Shown here: one piece after another, positions 1 through 7,761 of the stretch
Position numbering within the stretch: the first letter of the stretch is position 1
How the letters are laid out: every line of letters begins with the position of its first letter
Assembly: GCF_003382685.1 (NCBI RefSeq)
Contig: NZ_KZ859505.1
Coordinates: 90,723 to 154,722, forward strand
DNA length: 64,000 nt
Direction: 5' to 3'
Origin: Halorussus litoreus
GTDB taxonomy: Archaea > Halobacteriota > Halobacteria > Halobacteriales > Haladaptataceae
Position numbers and translations under genes: made by a program
The notes under the pieces: generated by a model
What the model saw: the letters and a program-made list of their open reading frames with translations, nothing else
The model's database searches: none
Told to the model about the DNA's origin: nothing

Positions 1-498
1 GTGGACCCAGCCGACCACCTCGTCTCCCGGGCTACTCCCGGTCGACGTTTCCGAGGCGTCGTACGCCTCGCCGTTCCCGACAGTCGCGACGAAGAACATC
101 CGCGACTCCAGTTCGTTGTTCCGGAGCAGCGCCTCGTCGTGGTCGACCTCGTCGGCGACGCTCTCGGCCACGATGTAGCTGCCCTGCTCTGCGACGCGGC
201 GGATCGCGCCCACGATTCCCGAGAGGTCCTCCTGTCGCGCGGGCCTGATGGTGAAGTCCACCGCCTCTGTCTGGTACTCCTCGGCCGCGCCCTCCTCGAA
301 CGCGGCCCGGAGCTTGCCCTCCTGCTCTTCGATGTAGCCGTCGCGCTTCAGGATTGCGACGTGGTGGCGGAACCCGCCGGGGTCGACGTGGAGGCGCTCG
401 CGCACTCGCTCGGCGTCGACCTCGCCGTGGCTCTCGATGTGTTCGTAGATGCGCTTGCGGTCCTCGTGGCCAAACTCCAAGTTCTCGGAAAATTGCAT
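1..498 (-). CDS. HTH-GNAT fusion, 3' end outside the window
   Basis: The reading frame starts at ATG 498 and runs off base 1, so the C-terminus is missing. Residues about 1-70 look like a winged helix-turn-helix, with an E..G..DAERVRERL helix followed by GGFRHHVAILKRDGYIEEQ. A GNAT acetyltransferase domain begins near residue 95 (DFTIRPARQEDLSGIV) and reaches the EVVGWVH strand. The first part is typical of a DNA-binding or sensor head and the second of acyl-CoA dependent N-acetyltransferases. The substrate is unknown. A TATA-like box about 30 bases upstream suggests a leaderless transcript. Confidence 0.8.
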   Translation of the reverse strand, partial: MQFSENLEFGHEDRKRIYEHIESHGEVDAERVRERLHVDPGGFRHHVAILKRDGYIEEQEGKLRAAFEEGAAEEYQTEAVDFTIRPARQEDLSGIVGAIRRVAEQGSYIVAESVADEVDHDEALLRNNELESRMFFVATVGNGEAYDASETSTGSSPGDEVVGWVH

Positions 499-523
499 GG
501 TAATTGGTAACAGGTGCCCCTCG

Positions 524-533
524 TACTTAATCC
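524..533 (-). promoter_or_regulatory. TATA-like box for HTH-GNAT gene
   Basis: On the minus strand this reads GGATTAAGTA, about 30 bases before the ATG at 498. That spacing fits an archaeal promoter giving a leaderless or near-leaderless mRNA. Confidence 0.5.
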
Positions 534-641
534 TTTTCTCGACGAACCGGACCGAGTTCAGAGGAGTCCCGCGGACGGTTCGGCCGTCGGCGCGGCCGCT
601 CGGATTGGGGCCGCTATCGCGACGACCGGAAAAAAGCGGAC

Positions 642-1001
642 TCAGCGAGCCGGCACGCCGGTCAGGAGCTGTGCGGTGTCGACCACGTCGCGGGTGTCGA
701 GGATGGTCTCGGCGACCACCCGAACCGTGAACTCGGCGTCGATCTCGCGGCCGTGACACCGGGCGTACAGCTCCAGCCAGTCGTTCGTGGCGCGCTCCAG
801 CCGGGTCATCTCGGCGTCGTCGAGCGGGACGAAGTCGCCCGTCCGCGCGTCGACGTACACCTGCACGGCGTCGCCGACGCCCTCTCGGAGGTATCGAATC
901 GCGCGCTCCTCGTCCGGCGGATCGGCCGGCGGGTCGAACGCCCGGCGGTCGGCCCGCGCGCGCTCGGCCAGCGCGTCGATACGGTCGCGGAACTCGCTCA
1001 T
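642..1001 (-). CDS. hypothetical haloarchaeal protein
   Basis: A 119-residue acidic soluble protein of unknown function that I do not assign to a named family. It is predicted mostly helical at the N-terminus (FRDRIDALAERARADRRAF). A middle stretch has short strands around VQVYVDARTGDFVPL, and there is one cysteine. It has no membrane segment or signal. It lies 53 bases downstream of fixC on the same strand, so it may be the last gene of the ETF operon, though a role in electron transfer is only an inference from position. Confidence 0.7.
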   Translation of the reverse strand: MSEFRDRIDALAERARADRRAFDPPADPPDEERAIRYLREGVGDAVQVYVDARTGDFVPLDDAEMTRLERATNDWLELYARCHGREIDAEFTVRVVAETILDTRDVVDTAQLLTGVPAR

Positions 1002-1054
1002 GATCGGACGAGCGCAGTCGTCATCATGGGCGGGCGAGTGCTCCCTTCACGCGG

Positions 1055-2722
1055 TCACCCCTGCTCGAACTCCACGCCCTTGCCACCGCGGGGGTGTTCC
1101 CAGTCGGTGTCGGCGACCACGGCGCAGGTGCCACACTCGACGCAGGGCTGGGTGTCGAGACTCACCCGCTTCTCCTCGCTCCCGTTGGTCTTGACCTCCT
1201 CGGCGCGGTAACAGCCACCGCCGAAGTCCTCGGCGCTGACCGGACACGCGTACACCGCGGCCCCGCTGGCCTCCATCGAGGTGTCCTGTAGTTCGATGTG
1301 CGGGTTGCCAACGTCGGTGTCGTAGGTCAGGTCGCCGATGCGGCTGGCCAGGTCCTTCGGCTCGAAGTCGGCCTCGCCGTCGACGCGCTCGCCGAGTTCC
1401 TCGGCGATGACGGTCGGCAGGGTGACGTACGGCGTCTGGGTGTCTGGCACCATCATCGAGAGCCGCGGCGAGGAGTAGAGCCGTTCGAGCAGCCCGCCGG
1501 TCAGCTTCACGCCGAGTCGGCCGACGCCCGAGGTGAGGACCGAGTCGGCGAGGCTCGTCACCGGCCCGCGCTCGCCCAGTGCGCTGGCGACCCGGTAGCC
1601 GGTCGGGCGGAGCTTGCCCATGACGCCCTCGTCCTTGAGCTTTCGCTCGTAGAGCGCACCGGCCCGCTCGGTGTTGTCGCGCAACTGGGCCTCGGCGAAC
1701 GCCTCACCGGCGAGCGCGCCCGCGCTCACGGCGTGGTTCATCCCCTTGATGATGGGGCCCTGAGCCTGCATCTGGCCGGCGGCGTCGCCGACCGTGAGCA
1801 GCCGACCCCGGTGTGGCGACGGGTTGGCGACCTTCTTCGAGTCGGGGACCAGCTTCGCGCTGTACTCGACCTCGTCGTAGTGGCCCTCCAGCCAGTCGGC
1901 CAGCAGCGGATGGGTGAGCAGGCTGTCGAGCAGTTCGTGGGGCTCGGCCTGCTCGGCCACGAGGCTGTCGAGGTGGAACACGGTCCCGATGGAGAGGCTG
2001 TCCTCGTTGGTGTAGAGGAAGCCGCCGCCCCGCACGTCCTCGAACAGGTCGCCCGAGAACAGGTGGGCCACGCCCTCGTCGTCGTCAACGTCGAACCGCT
2101 CGGCGATGACGTCCTCGGGCACGTCGATGACGGCCTTGACGCCCTGGAACCACTCCTCGGGTTCCTCCCAGTCCATCAGGCCCGCGTCGCGGGCGAGTTC
2201 GGAGTTGACGCCGTCCGCGGCGATCACCACGTCGGCCGTGATGGGGTCGAGTTCGTCGCAAGTGACCCCGACGATCTCGCCGTTGTCCCGAAGGAGGCCG
2301 TTCACGCGAACGTCGGTCAGGAGGCCGCCGCCGGTCTCGGCGGTCATCTCGTGGACGCGCTTGGCCATCCACGAGTCCATCTTCCGGCGCAACACGGTGT
2401 CCGACCACGCGGTGTCGTGCTCGTGGAGGTCGGTGATGTCGAACGTCTTGACCTTGTCGCCGGCGACGTTGTGCAGGTAGTAGTCGGTGACCGGCCGCTC
2501 GCTGGCCTGCTCGCGGAAGTCGGGGAACAGGCCGTCGACGGTGTACGGCGCGGACTCCTCGGCGTAGATGAGCCCGCCGCTCACGTTCTTCGACCCGGCG
2601 TCGACTCCCCGTTCGAGCACGAGGGTCTCCACGTCGTTTCGGGCCAGTACCGCGGCCGCGGCCGCGCCGCCGGGTCCGGCCCCGACGACGACCGCCTCGT
2701 AGTGTTCGTAGTCGTCAGTCAT
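1055..2722 (-). CDS. fixC: ETF-quinone oxidoreductase-like flavoprotein (FixC with fused FixX-like domain)
   Basis: A 555-residue FAD enzyme. The N-terminus has a Rossmann motif, VVVGAGPGGAAAAAVLA, and a geranylgeranyl-reductase/FixC-like body follows. The C-terminal 70 residues carry Cys493, Cys504, Cys527, Cys530 and Cys533 (CPV, GGGC, CVECGTC). This resembles the FixX ferredoxin domain of ETF:ubiquinone oxidoreductase and should hold a [4Fe-4S] cluster. By family it would pass electrons from reduced ETF (FixAB) to the membrane quinone, here probably menaquinone. It is the third gene of fixA-fixB-fixC. The start ATG lies in GATGACTGA, the same junction sequence seen at the fixB stop. Confidence 0.9.
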   Translation of the reverse strand: MTDDYEHYEAVVVGAGPGGAAAAAVLARNDVETLVLERGVDAGSKNVSGGLIYAEESAPYTVDGLFPDFREQASERPVTDYYLHNVAGDKVKTFDITDLHEHDTAWSDTVLRRKMDSWMAKRVHEMTAETGGGLLTDVRVNGLLRDNGEIVGVTCDELDPITADVVIAADGVNSELARDAGLMDWEEPEEWFQGVKAVIDVPEDVIAERFDVDDDEGVAHLFSGDLFEDVRGGGFLYTNEDSLSIGTVFHLDSLVAEQAEPHELLDSLLTHPLLADWLEGHYDEVEYSAKLVPDSKKVANPSPHRGRLLTVGDAAGQMQAQGPIIKGMNHAVSAGALAGEAFAEAQLRDNTERAGALYERKLKDEGVMGKLRPTGYRVASALGERGPVTSLADSVLTSGVGRLGVKLTGGLLERLYSSPRLSMMVPDTQTPYVTLPTVIAEELGERVDGEADFEPKDLASRIGDLTYDTDVGNPHIELQDTSMEASGAAVYACPVSAEDFGGGCYRAEEVKTNGSEEKRVSLDTQPCVECGTCAVVADTDWEHPRGGKGVEFEQG

Positions 2723-2795
2723 CGGTTCTCTCCCTCTGTTCGTCGTTCGTCGGCAGTTGGGTGTCGTCAGTCATCGCTCGGATGTCCTCAGTCAT
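2715..2795 (-). CDS. possible 26-codon ORF bridging fixB and fixC
   Basis: The ATG at 2795 sits inside GATGACTGA, overlapping the fixB stop. The frame runs 26 acidic codons (beginning MTEDIRAMTDDTQLP) and ends in a second GATGACTGA that overlaps the fixC ATG. The frame is short and could be chance, but its composition suits a halophile and both ends show ATGA-type coupling. The likely role, if any, is to keep ribosomes translating across the gap between fixB and fixC. No homologue is known to me. Confidence 0.3.
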   Translation of the reverse strand: MTEDIRAMTDDTQLPTNDEQRERTDD

Positions 2796-4395
2796 CGCTG
2801 GCCTCCGCTTGCATGGTGAGTTCGCCCGCGTCGACCGACTCGATGAGGCGGGGGAGCACGTCGAAGAGGTCGCCCTCGATGTAGTAGTCGCTGAAGTCCC
2901 GGATTCGCGCGTCGGGGTCGGTGTTGATGGTGACGATGGTGTCCGAGCCGTCCATCCCGACCTTGTGCTGGACCGCGCCCGAGATGCCGGCCGCGATGTA
3001 CAGTTCGGGTTCGACCTCCTGGCCGGTTTCGCCGATCTGGCGCTCCTCGGCCACGTAGTTCGCGACGTGACCGTCCACGTCGTACGAGGCCGTGACGACC
3101 CCGCGCGAGAGGCCGAGCGCCGCGTCGTCGAACGCGTCCACGAGGTCGAGGCCGAGTTCGATGCCCTTCGTCGGGTCGTCGCCGATGCCCCGGCCGAGCG
3201 CGACGACCACGTCGTGGCCCGTCAGGTCGACGCCGTCGTCGAGCCGGTCGAACTCGGTCACGTCCACGCGGAACCAGTCGTCGGGCAGGTCGAGGTCGTG
3301 TTCGATCACCTCACCCTCGCGGTCGTAGTCCGGGTCTATCGGGTCGAAGCTCCCCGGGATGACCGAACAGCCCTGCGGGTGGAAGTCCCGGCCGGGATTG
3401 TCGATGCAGAGGATGGTCGAGTACTCGAAGCCCGAGAAGTCCGGACGCTTCATGAAGAGGATGCGCTCGAACTCGATCTTCTCGCCGGGCTCGCCGGTCT
3501 TTACGGGGTTCGAGACGAGTTCGTTCTCGATAGTCAGCCCCGAACAGTCGCTGGCGAGTCCCGTGTCGAGTTCGCCCTGCACCTGCGCCGAGAGGTCTCG
3601 TCCGTTGTTGGTCGCGGGGAACAGGAAGTACCGCGGCTTGTCGTAGTCACGCCACTCCGCGGTGGGCTCGGTGCCCGGCTCGCCCGTCGTCCAGTCTGGT
3701 GGCTCCGCGCCGCCGCGGGCCATGTCGGAGACGATCTCCGTGTAGGACTTGTGGCGGAACCGCTCCAATCGCTCGTCCTCGTGGTAGATCGCCACGTCCG
3801 CGCCGTGAGCGACGACCTCTTCGGCGAGCCCCGTGACCGTCTCGTCGCCGACGAGCACGCCGACTACGCGCTCGTCCGAATCGTAGTCGTCATTGTACGT
3901 GTCCATGAGTTCGCGCGCCTTGCCGAGCATCTCCTTGGACACGTCGAGGAGTTCGCCGCCCTGCGTCTCGCAGTACACCCACATGTCCCCGTAGTCGCCG
4001 CCCTTCAGCGCCCGGACGTGCTTCTTGTCGTTGGTCCGGTTCTCGGGGGTGTAGTCGACTTCCTCGTCGGGCGCGTCTTCGCCCTGGTCGGCGTCACCGG
4101 CTTCCTCGGGGGCGTCGGTGCCGCCCTCGTCAGCATACTCCTCCTCGTGGTCCGTCTCTGCGGGCTCGGTGTCGGTCTGTTCCTCCAGGTCGTCGATGCG
4201 CGACTGGATCGCCTCCCGTGCGGTCTTGCGGTCCTTGCCCTCCTGCTCGGCTGCAAGCACGGCGTCGAGTGACGAGGGGTCGTCCACCGCGTTCAGCTTC
4301 TCCCTCAGCTCCTTCACCGTGTACTCGTCGGGGTCGAGTTCCACGTCGAGGTCGTCCGCGTTCTGGTCTGCGGCGTCGTTTGCGTCGTCGGCCAT
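2788..4395 (-). CDS. fixB: electron transfer flavoprotein alpha subunit
   Basis: 535 residues, much longer than the usual ETF alpha of about 320. Residues about 135-535 are the ETF core. Near the C-terminus the FAD-binding signature is clear: SRGVVTASYD, IGETGQEVEPELYIAAGISG, DYYIEGDLFDVLP. The first 110 residues add a helical segment (YTVKELREKLNAV, then LDAVLAAEQEGKDRKTAREA) resembling small SAP/HeH-like helices, followed by an acidic linker. FixB pairs with FixA to bind FAD and AMP and carry electrons from dehydrogenases to FixC. It starts 3 bases after the fixA stop, so the genes are co-transcribed. The role of the extension is unknown. Confidence 0.92.
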   Translation of the reverse strand: MADDANDAADQNADDLDVELDPDEYTVKELREKLNAVDDPSSLDAVLAAEQEGKDRKTAREAIQSRIDDLEEQTDTEPAETDHEEEYADEGGTDAPEEAGDADQGEDAPDEEVDYTPENRTNDKKHVRALKGGDYGDMWVYCETQGGELLDVSKEMLGKARELMDTYNDDYDSDERVVGVLVGDETVTGLAEEVVAHGADVAIYHEDERLERFRHKSYTEIVSDMARGGAEPPDWTTGEPGTEPTAEWRDYDKPRYFLFPATNNGRDLSAQVQGELDTGLASDCSGLTIENELVSNPVKTGEPGEKIEFERILFMKRPDFSGFEYSTILCIDNPGRDFHPQGCSVIPGSFDPIDPDYDREGEVIEHDLDLPDDWFRVDVTEFDRLDDGVDLTGHDVVVALGRGIGDDPTKGIELGLDLVDAFDDAALGLSRGVVTASYDVDGHVANYVAEERQIGETGQEVEPELYIAAGISGAVQHKVGMDGSDTIVTINTDPDARIRDFSDYYIEGDLFDVLPRLIESVDAGELTMQAEASDD

Positions 4396-4397
4396 GG

Positions 4398-5249
4398 TCA
4401 GTCACCCCCGGCCAGCGGCTGCATCGTTTCGAGCACGTCGTTCATCGCCTCCGCGTCGTCGGGGTCGACCATCGTGGCCTCGCGCTCGGAGGGTGCCTTC
4501 GGGATAGGGTCGACGCCCGAGACGATGGTGGGCGAGCCGTCGAGTCCGATGAAGTCGGGGTCGAGGTCGAGTCCCTCGGCGCTCCACGTCGTGAGGTGGT
4601 CCTCGTAGTTCTCGACGCGCTCGGTGGTCTCGGCCTTGAGCCGCTTGTGCCGGAGCCGGTGTTCGGCCCGCCGATACGAGGGAGAGAACTCCGGATCGGT
4701 CACGACGAACGCGGGCAGCGGCGCTTCGACGGTCTCGATCTCGTCCACGTCGCCCTCCACGAGTCGCTTGGCGCGAAGCGTCTCCTCCTCCTCGTCGATC
4801 TCCATCGAGATGACGTGGGTCACGATGGGCCGGTCGAGACACCACGCGGTCTGCGGGCCGGTCTGTCCCGTCTCGCCGTCCGCGGTCTTGAACCCCGCGA
4901 TCACGAGGTCGGGTTCCTCGTCGATCTTCTCGATGCCCGCAGAGAGCGTGATGGAGGTCGACCACGTGTCGGCCGCCGCCATCTCGCGGTCCGACAGCAG
5001 GTAGAGGTCGTCGGCGTACACGCTCATCGCCTCCTCCAGCACGTTCTCGTAGCCGGGCGGGCCCATGCTCATCACGCTCACGTCGCCGCCGTGTTTGACC
5101 TTCGTCTGGAGGGCAGCCTGCAGCGCGAACTCGTCGTTGGGGTTCATCACGGTCGGCGTCGCGCCCCGTTCGAGGTGGCCGTCCTCGTCGAACGACACCT
5201 GCCCCTCTCGGAAGTCCGGGACGCCCTTCGTCAGCACTACCGAACGCAT
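4398..5249 (-). CDS. fixA: electron transfer flavoprotein beta subunit
   Basis: 283 residues matching the ETF beta family, with MRSVVLTKGVPD at the N-terminus and MNPNDEFALQAALQTK near residues 40-55. I chose ATG 5249 because AGGTGG just upstream makes a good ribosome-binding site; a GTG nine bases earlier would place that site inside the gene. It is the first gene of the fixABC operon and forms the ETF heterodimer with FixB. The family takes electrons from acyl-CoA or other dehydrogenases and delivers them to the quinone pool through FixC. Confidence 0.92.
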   Translation of the reverse strand: MRSVVLTKGVPDFREGQVSFDEDGHLERGATPTVMNPNDEFALQAALQTKVKHGGDVSVMSMGPPGYENVLEEAMSVYADDLYLLSDREMAAADTWSTSITLSAGIEKIDEEPDLVIAGFKTADGETGQTGPQTAWCLDRPIVTHVISMEIDEEEETLRAKRLVEGDVDEIETVEAPLPAFVVTDPEFSPSYRRAEHRLRHKRLKAETTERVENYEDHLTTWSAEGLDLDPDFIGLDGSPTIVSGVDPIPKAPSEREATMVDPDDAEAMNDVLETMQPLAGGD

Positions 5250-5310
5250 CGGTACCACCTGTCGCGGGAATTGTTCTCTATCATGTTCGTTCGGGACTTA
5301 CAGTCGAGGG

Positions 5311-5319
5311 TTCATAAAG
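5311..5319 (-). promoter_or_regulatory. probable promoter of fixABC
   Basis: The minus strand reads CCTTTATGAA here, about 65 bases before the fixA ATG. This predicts a leader of roughly 35-40 bases that includes the AGGTGG ribosome-binding site, unlike the leaderless genes nearby. Confidence 0.45.
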
Positions 5320-5537
5320 GTTGCAAGGAACTCCCCCATGAAACCGGGCGTGGGCATCGAACTCCGACCGGCGTCGTCACTCGTGAGGCACCGCAAATGA
5401 CGGGAACGCGATTATTACCAGAACAGGGGGTCCCCCTCGTCCTCGACGCTATCGGGCGGTTCGCATCAGTTCACGGCAGATCGGCCCCAGTCGGTGAACG
5501 AAGGGTACGGAAACCAACTCGGTGTCGAGACGGAAAA

Positions 5538-6896
5538 CTACTCGTCGTCTGCGGTCTCGTTATCTGCGGTCTCGTCGTCTGCAGTCTCGTCGTGGCTTGC
5601 TGTTTCGTCATCGTCCGCAGTTTCAGCGTCGTCCACAGTCTCGCCGTCGTCGGGCCACGCGTCGTCCAGTATCTCGCGGTCGTCCGAATCGGGCTTCGCC
5701 GCGGCTGAGTCGTCGGACTCTTCAGCAGCCGACTCGCCGGAGTCGTCCGTCGCGTCGGCCGCGTCGGCGACCTCGGTGTCGCCCGATTCTGCGTCGTCGG
5801 AGTCGCTCTCGATTGCGGGCTCGGTTTCGCTCTCGGGGTCACTCTCGGTCTCGGAATCGCTCTTGGTCCCGTTCTCGGAATCGTTCTCACCCTCGCTCTC
5901 GGCGGCTCCGCCGCCACCGGGGTCGTCCCCGTGGAATCGCTTGCGGTTGCCCCGAGATGGGCGGTCGGACGACGCCGAGGAGGTCGACGAGGCGGACGCA
6001 GTGGGCGTTCCGCGACTGTGTCTCCCGCCGTCGCCGTCCGCGGCGATCTTTTCGTGGGTTCCGGCCTTCACCATCGACATCTCCCCGCTGGCGCGCATCG
6101 TCCCGTCGACGATAGCGCCCTCGTGGAAGTGGAGGTCCTCGCAGGAGACGTCGCCCCGGACCTCCACGTCGTCGGCGAGCTCGACCGTCCCATTCCGGGT
6201 CGTCACGTCGCCGTGGATGACGGTACTCGGGCCGACCGAGATGTTCCCGCGAGCGCGCAGGCTGCCGAACACGTCGTTGCGCTCGCCGACCTCGATGGAC
6301 TCGGCGCGGAAGTTGCCGTGGAGCCGACAGTCGTCGCCGATGGTCGCGGGGGTCGAGACCCGCCACGAGTCGTCGCTGACGTGGCCGTTCCGCGGGACGA
6401 CCACCGGATCGGCGTCGATCTCCTCGTTTTCGAGGAGGTCCGAGACGACCTCCTCGGCGGCCTCCTCCTCGCCGATGCGGAGCAGTTGCTGGAGGTAGAC
6501 GAACACGAACACGATGGTCGGCATCGGGTTACGGATGACGATCCACCCGTTGGCCTCGAACCCCTCCTCGATGTTCACGTCGTCGCCGATGTCGAGGTCG
6601 CCCGAGACCATCAGGCGACCGCCGATGTGGACGCGCTCGCCGAGGTAGGCGTCGCGGCCGACGAGCACGTTGTCCTGCACGTCCGACCACATGTCGAGCC
6701 GACAGTCGGCCTCGGCCTCGATGTGGCCGCCGAACTTCACGCGCTCGCCGGCGATGACGTTGTGGCCGCGGACGCCGAACTCCACGGTGCTCTGACCGCC
6801 CACGATGACGTCCCCGTCGGTGACGAGGTCGTGCTCTTCGACGGTCGTTCCGTCCGGAATCGCGAGTTCGTCGAGCGGGTCCGAGCCAAGCGGCAC
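5538..6896 (-). CDS. bactofilin-like polymer-forming protein with long acidic tail
   Basis: 452 residues starting at GTG 6896, 28 bases below a TATA-like box. Residues about 20-125 and 175-285 are two blocks of short glycine-spaced beta strands (GDVIVGGQSTVEFGVRG; GDDVNIEEGFEANGWIVI; RGNISVGPSTVIHGDVTT), the right-handed beta-helix pattern of bactofilins. A hydrophobic helix (PTIVFVFVYLQQLL) sits between them. Residues about 300-452 are disordered Ser/Asp/Glu-rich sequence ending in DDETADDETADNETADDE-like repeats. Haloarchaeal bactofilin relatives called halofilins shape cells in Haloferax. This protein may have such a role, but that is an inference. Confidence 0.75.
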   Translation of the reverse strand: MPLGSDPLDELAIPDGTTVEEHDLVTDGDVIVGGQSTVEFGVRGHNVIAGERVKFGGHIEAEADCRLDMWSDVQDNVLVGRDAYLGERVHIGGRLMVSGDLDIGDDVNIEEGFEANGWIVIRNPMPTIVFVFVYLQQLLRIGEEEAAEEVVSDLLENEEIDADPVVVPRNGHVSDDSWRVSTPATIGDDCRLHGNFRAESIEVGERNDVFGSLRARGNISVGPSTVIHGDVTTRNGTVELADDVEVRGDVSCEDLHFHEGAIVDGTMRASGEMSMVKAGTHEKIAADGDGGRHSRGTPTASASSTSSASSDRPSRGNRKRFHGDDPGGGGAAESEGENDSENGTKSDSETESDPESETEPAIESDSDDAESGDTEVADAADATDDSGESAAEESDDSAAAKPDSDDREILDDAWPDDGETVDDAETADDDETASHDETADDETADNETADDE

Positions 6897-6919
6897 ACTG
6901 TCCCGTTTCGGTTCGCTCC

Positions 6920-6928
6920 TAATAAACT
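6920..6928 (-). promoter_or_regulatory. TATA-like box for bactofilin-like gene
   Basis: AGTTTATTA on the minus strand, centred 28 bases before the GTG start at 6896. It supports the GTG as a leaderless start. Confidence 0.55.
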
Positions 6929-7017
6929 TCCGTCAGACATTTCGTCGTGGCTCGGTGGTTCTTGCGGCGTGGGACGGAGAATCGGGTCGAATTGCCACAC
7001 GCGAAAGTTCTGTAGGG

Positions 7018-7024
7018 TTTTTAA
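7018..7024 (+). promoter_or_regulatory. TATA-like box for small conserved gene
   Basis: TTTTTAA centred 28 bases before ATG 7049. It selects that ATG over the upstream in-frame GTG at 7025. Confidence 0.55.
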
Positions 7025-7048
7025 GTGACCGGGGCGAACCGGCGGGGT

Positions 7049-7243
7049 ATGACGACGCTCGCGTTCGAGGACGACGGCGTGGACGTAGTGTACGAGGGGA
7101 CGGAGTTCCGCCTCTCGAAGGACCTCATCGAGGGTGCGACGGGGAAGAGCTACTTCGACGTGACAGACCACGAGGTGCTCCAGATCGTCGAAGAGAACCC
7201 CGAGCTCGCGGGTGAACCGCGGCGCATCGGCGACATCATCTGA
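7049..7243 (+). CDS. small conserved haloarchaeal protein (DUF5800-like)
   Basis: 64 residues, acidic and soluble. The sequence MTTLAFEDDGVDVVYEGTEF continues with a DVTDHEVLQIVEE helix and ends PRRIGDII. I recall this pattern as a short family conserved in haloarchaea, probably DUF5800, with no known function. The start is set by the TATA-like box 28 bases upstream. It is followed 33 bases later by another very small gene. Confidence 0.75.
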   Translation: MTTLAFEDDGVDVVYEGTEFRLSKDLIEGATGKSYFDVTDHEVLQIVEENPELAGEPRRIGDII

Positions 7244-7276
7244 GGTTTTATGGGCCGGCGACCCGTCGCTTCGGGC

Positions 7277-7414
7277 ATGAACCTCCCCGCTGACTTCGAC
7301 CACCCGTCGTACCTGACCGCGCTCGGCACGTTCGCCGGCTACGGCGTGATCTTGCTGGTGATGTTCGCTCTACTGTTCCTAATCCCGTACGGCATCTACG
7401 TCGCTCTCTGGTAG
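7277..7414 (+). CDS. 45-residue single-pass membrane protein
   Basis: The frame ATG 7277 to TAG 7412-7414 encodes a 45-residue protein. A soluble start (MNLPADFDHPSYLTALG) is followed by one clear membrane helix (GVILLVMFALLFLIPYGIYV). Codon use matches the neighbours, with mainly C or G in third positions. It lies 33 bases after the preceding small gene and may share its transcript. The function is unknown. I think it is real because of the clean membrane segment and codon bias. Confidence 0.6.
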   Translation: MNLPADFDHPSYLTALGTFAGYGVILLVMFALLFLIPYGIYVALW

Positions 7415-7454
7415 TCGAACTCTATTTCTTCCGGGGCGTTTCGTGAGCTTTCTC

Positions 7455-7625
7455 AGTCCACCAGCGGCCCGCTCGCGCGTTCATGCGCGAGCGAACGCGC
7501 TGCGGTGTGCTGTGCCGTTGCGGTTTGCGGTCTGGGTGCTGTGCGGTTGTGGTGCACGTGCGGTTACTCATATGCCTCGGCACGTGAGAACCGCACCGCA
7601 CCCGCCGTCCCCCGCGCGTTGCTCG
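7455..7625. repeat. dispersed intergenic element, copy A
   Basis: This stretch between convergent genes contains a hairpin (GCTCGCGC..GCGCGAGC, loop GTTCAT, 7471-7492). A GCGGTT/GCGGTG-rich tract follows (7501-7565), then GCGGTTACTCATATGCCTCGG, and finally an inverted ACCGCACCGC tract. It shares these parts with the elements near 11.6, 15.7, 55.7 and 56.4 kb, but lacks the GGTTGGGGAGG box and the TAGCTAGCT core, so it looks like a deleted copy. No gene is apparent in it. Confidence 0.55.
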
Positions 7626-7761
7626 CACGCGCTGGATTCAAAATAAAGTATCGCGCTACGGACCTCACCGTAACATATCGCGCGGCAGAACTCACTGGCA
7701 CGTTGTCGCGCTTCAATCCCGAGAAAATCGCCGAAAAGCTACTCGTAGACAACGAGAACGC

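Noticed and set aside
1298..2884. Long open frame on the plus strand over fixC
   Set aside because: It is the complement of a clear flavoprotein gene in GC-rich DNA; its product shows no family motifs and is rich in Val, Leu and Arg as expected for a shadow.
2761..4272. Long plus-strand frame over fixB
   Set aside because: Complement of the ETF alpha gene, with no motif of its own.
5494..6498. Serine-rich plus-strand frame
   Set aside because: It is the antisense of the acidic repeat tail of the bactofilin-like gene; the SSAVSS pattern comes from complementing the DDETA repeats.
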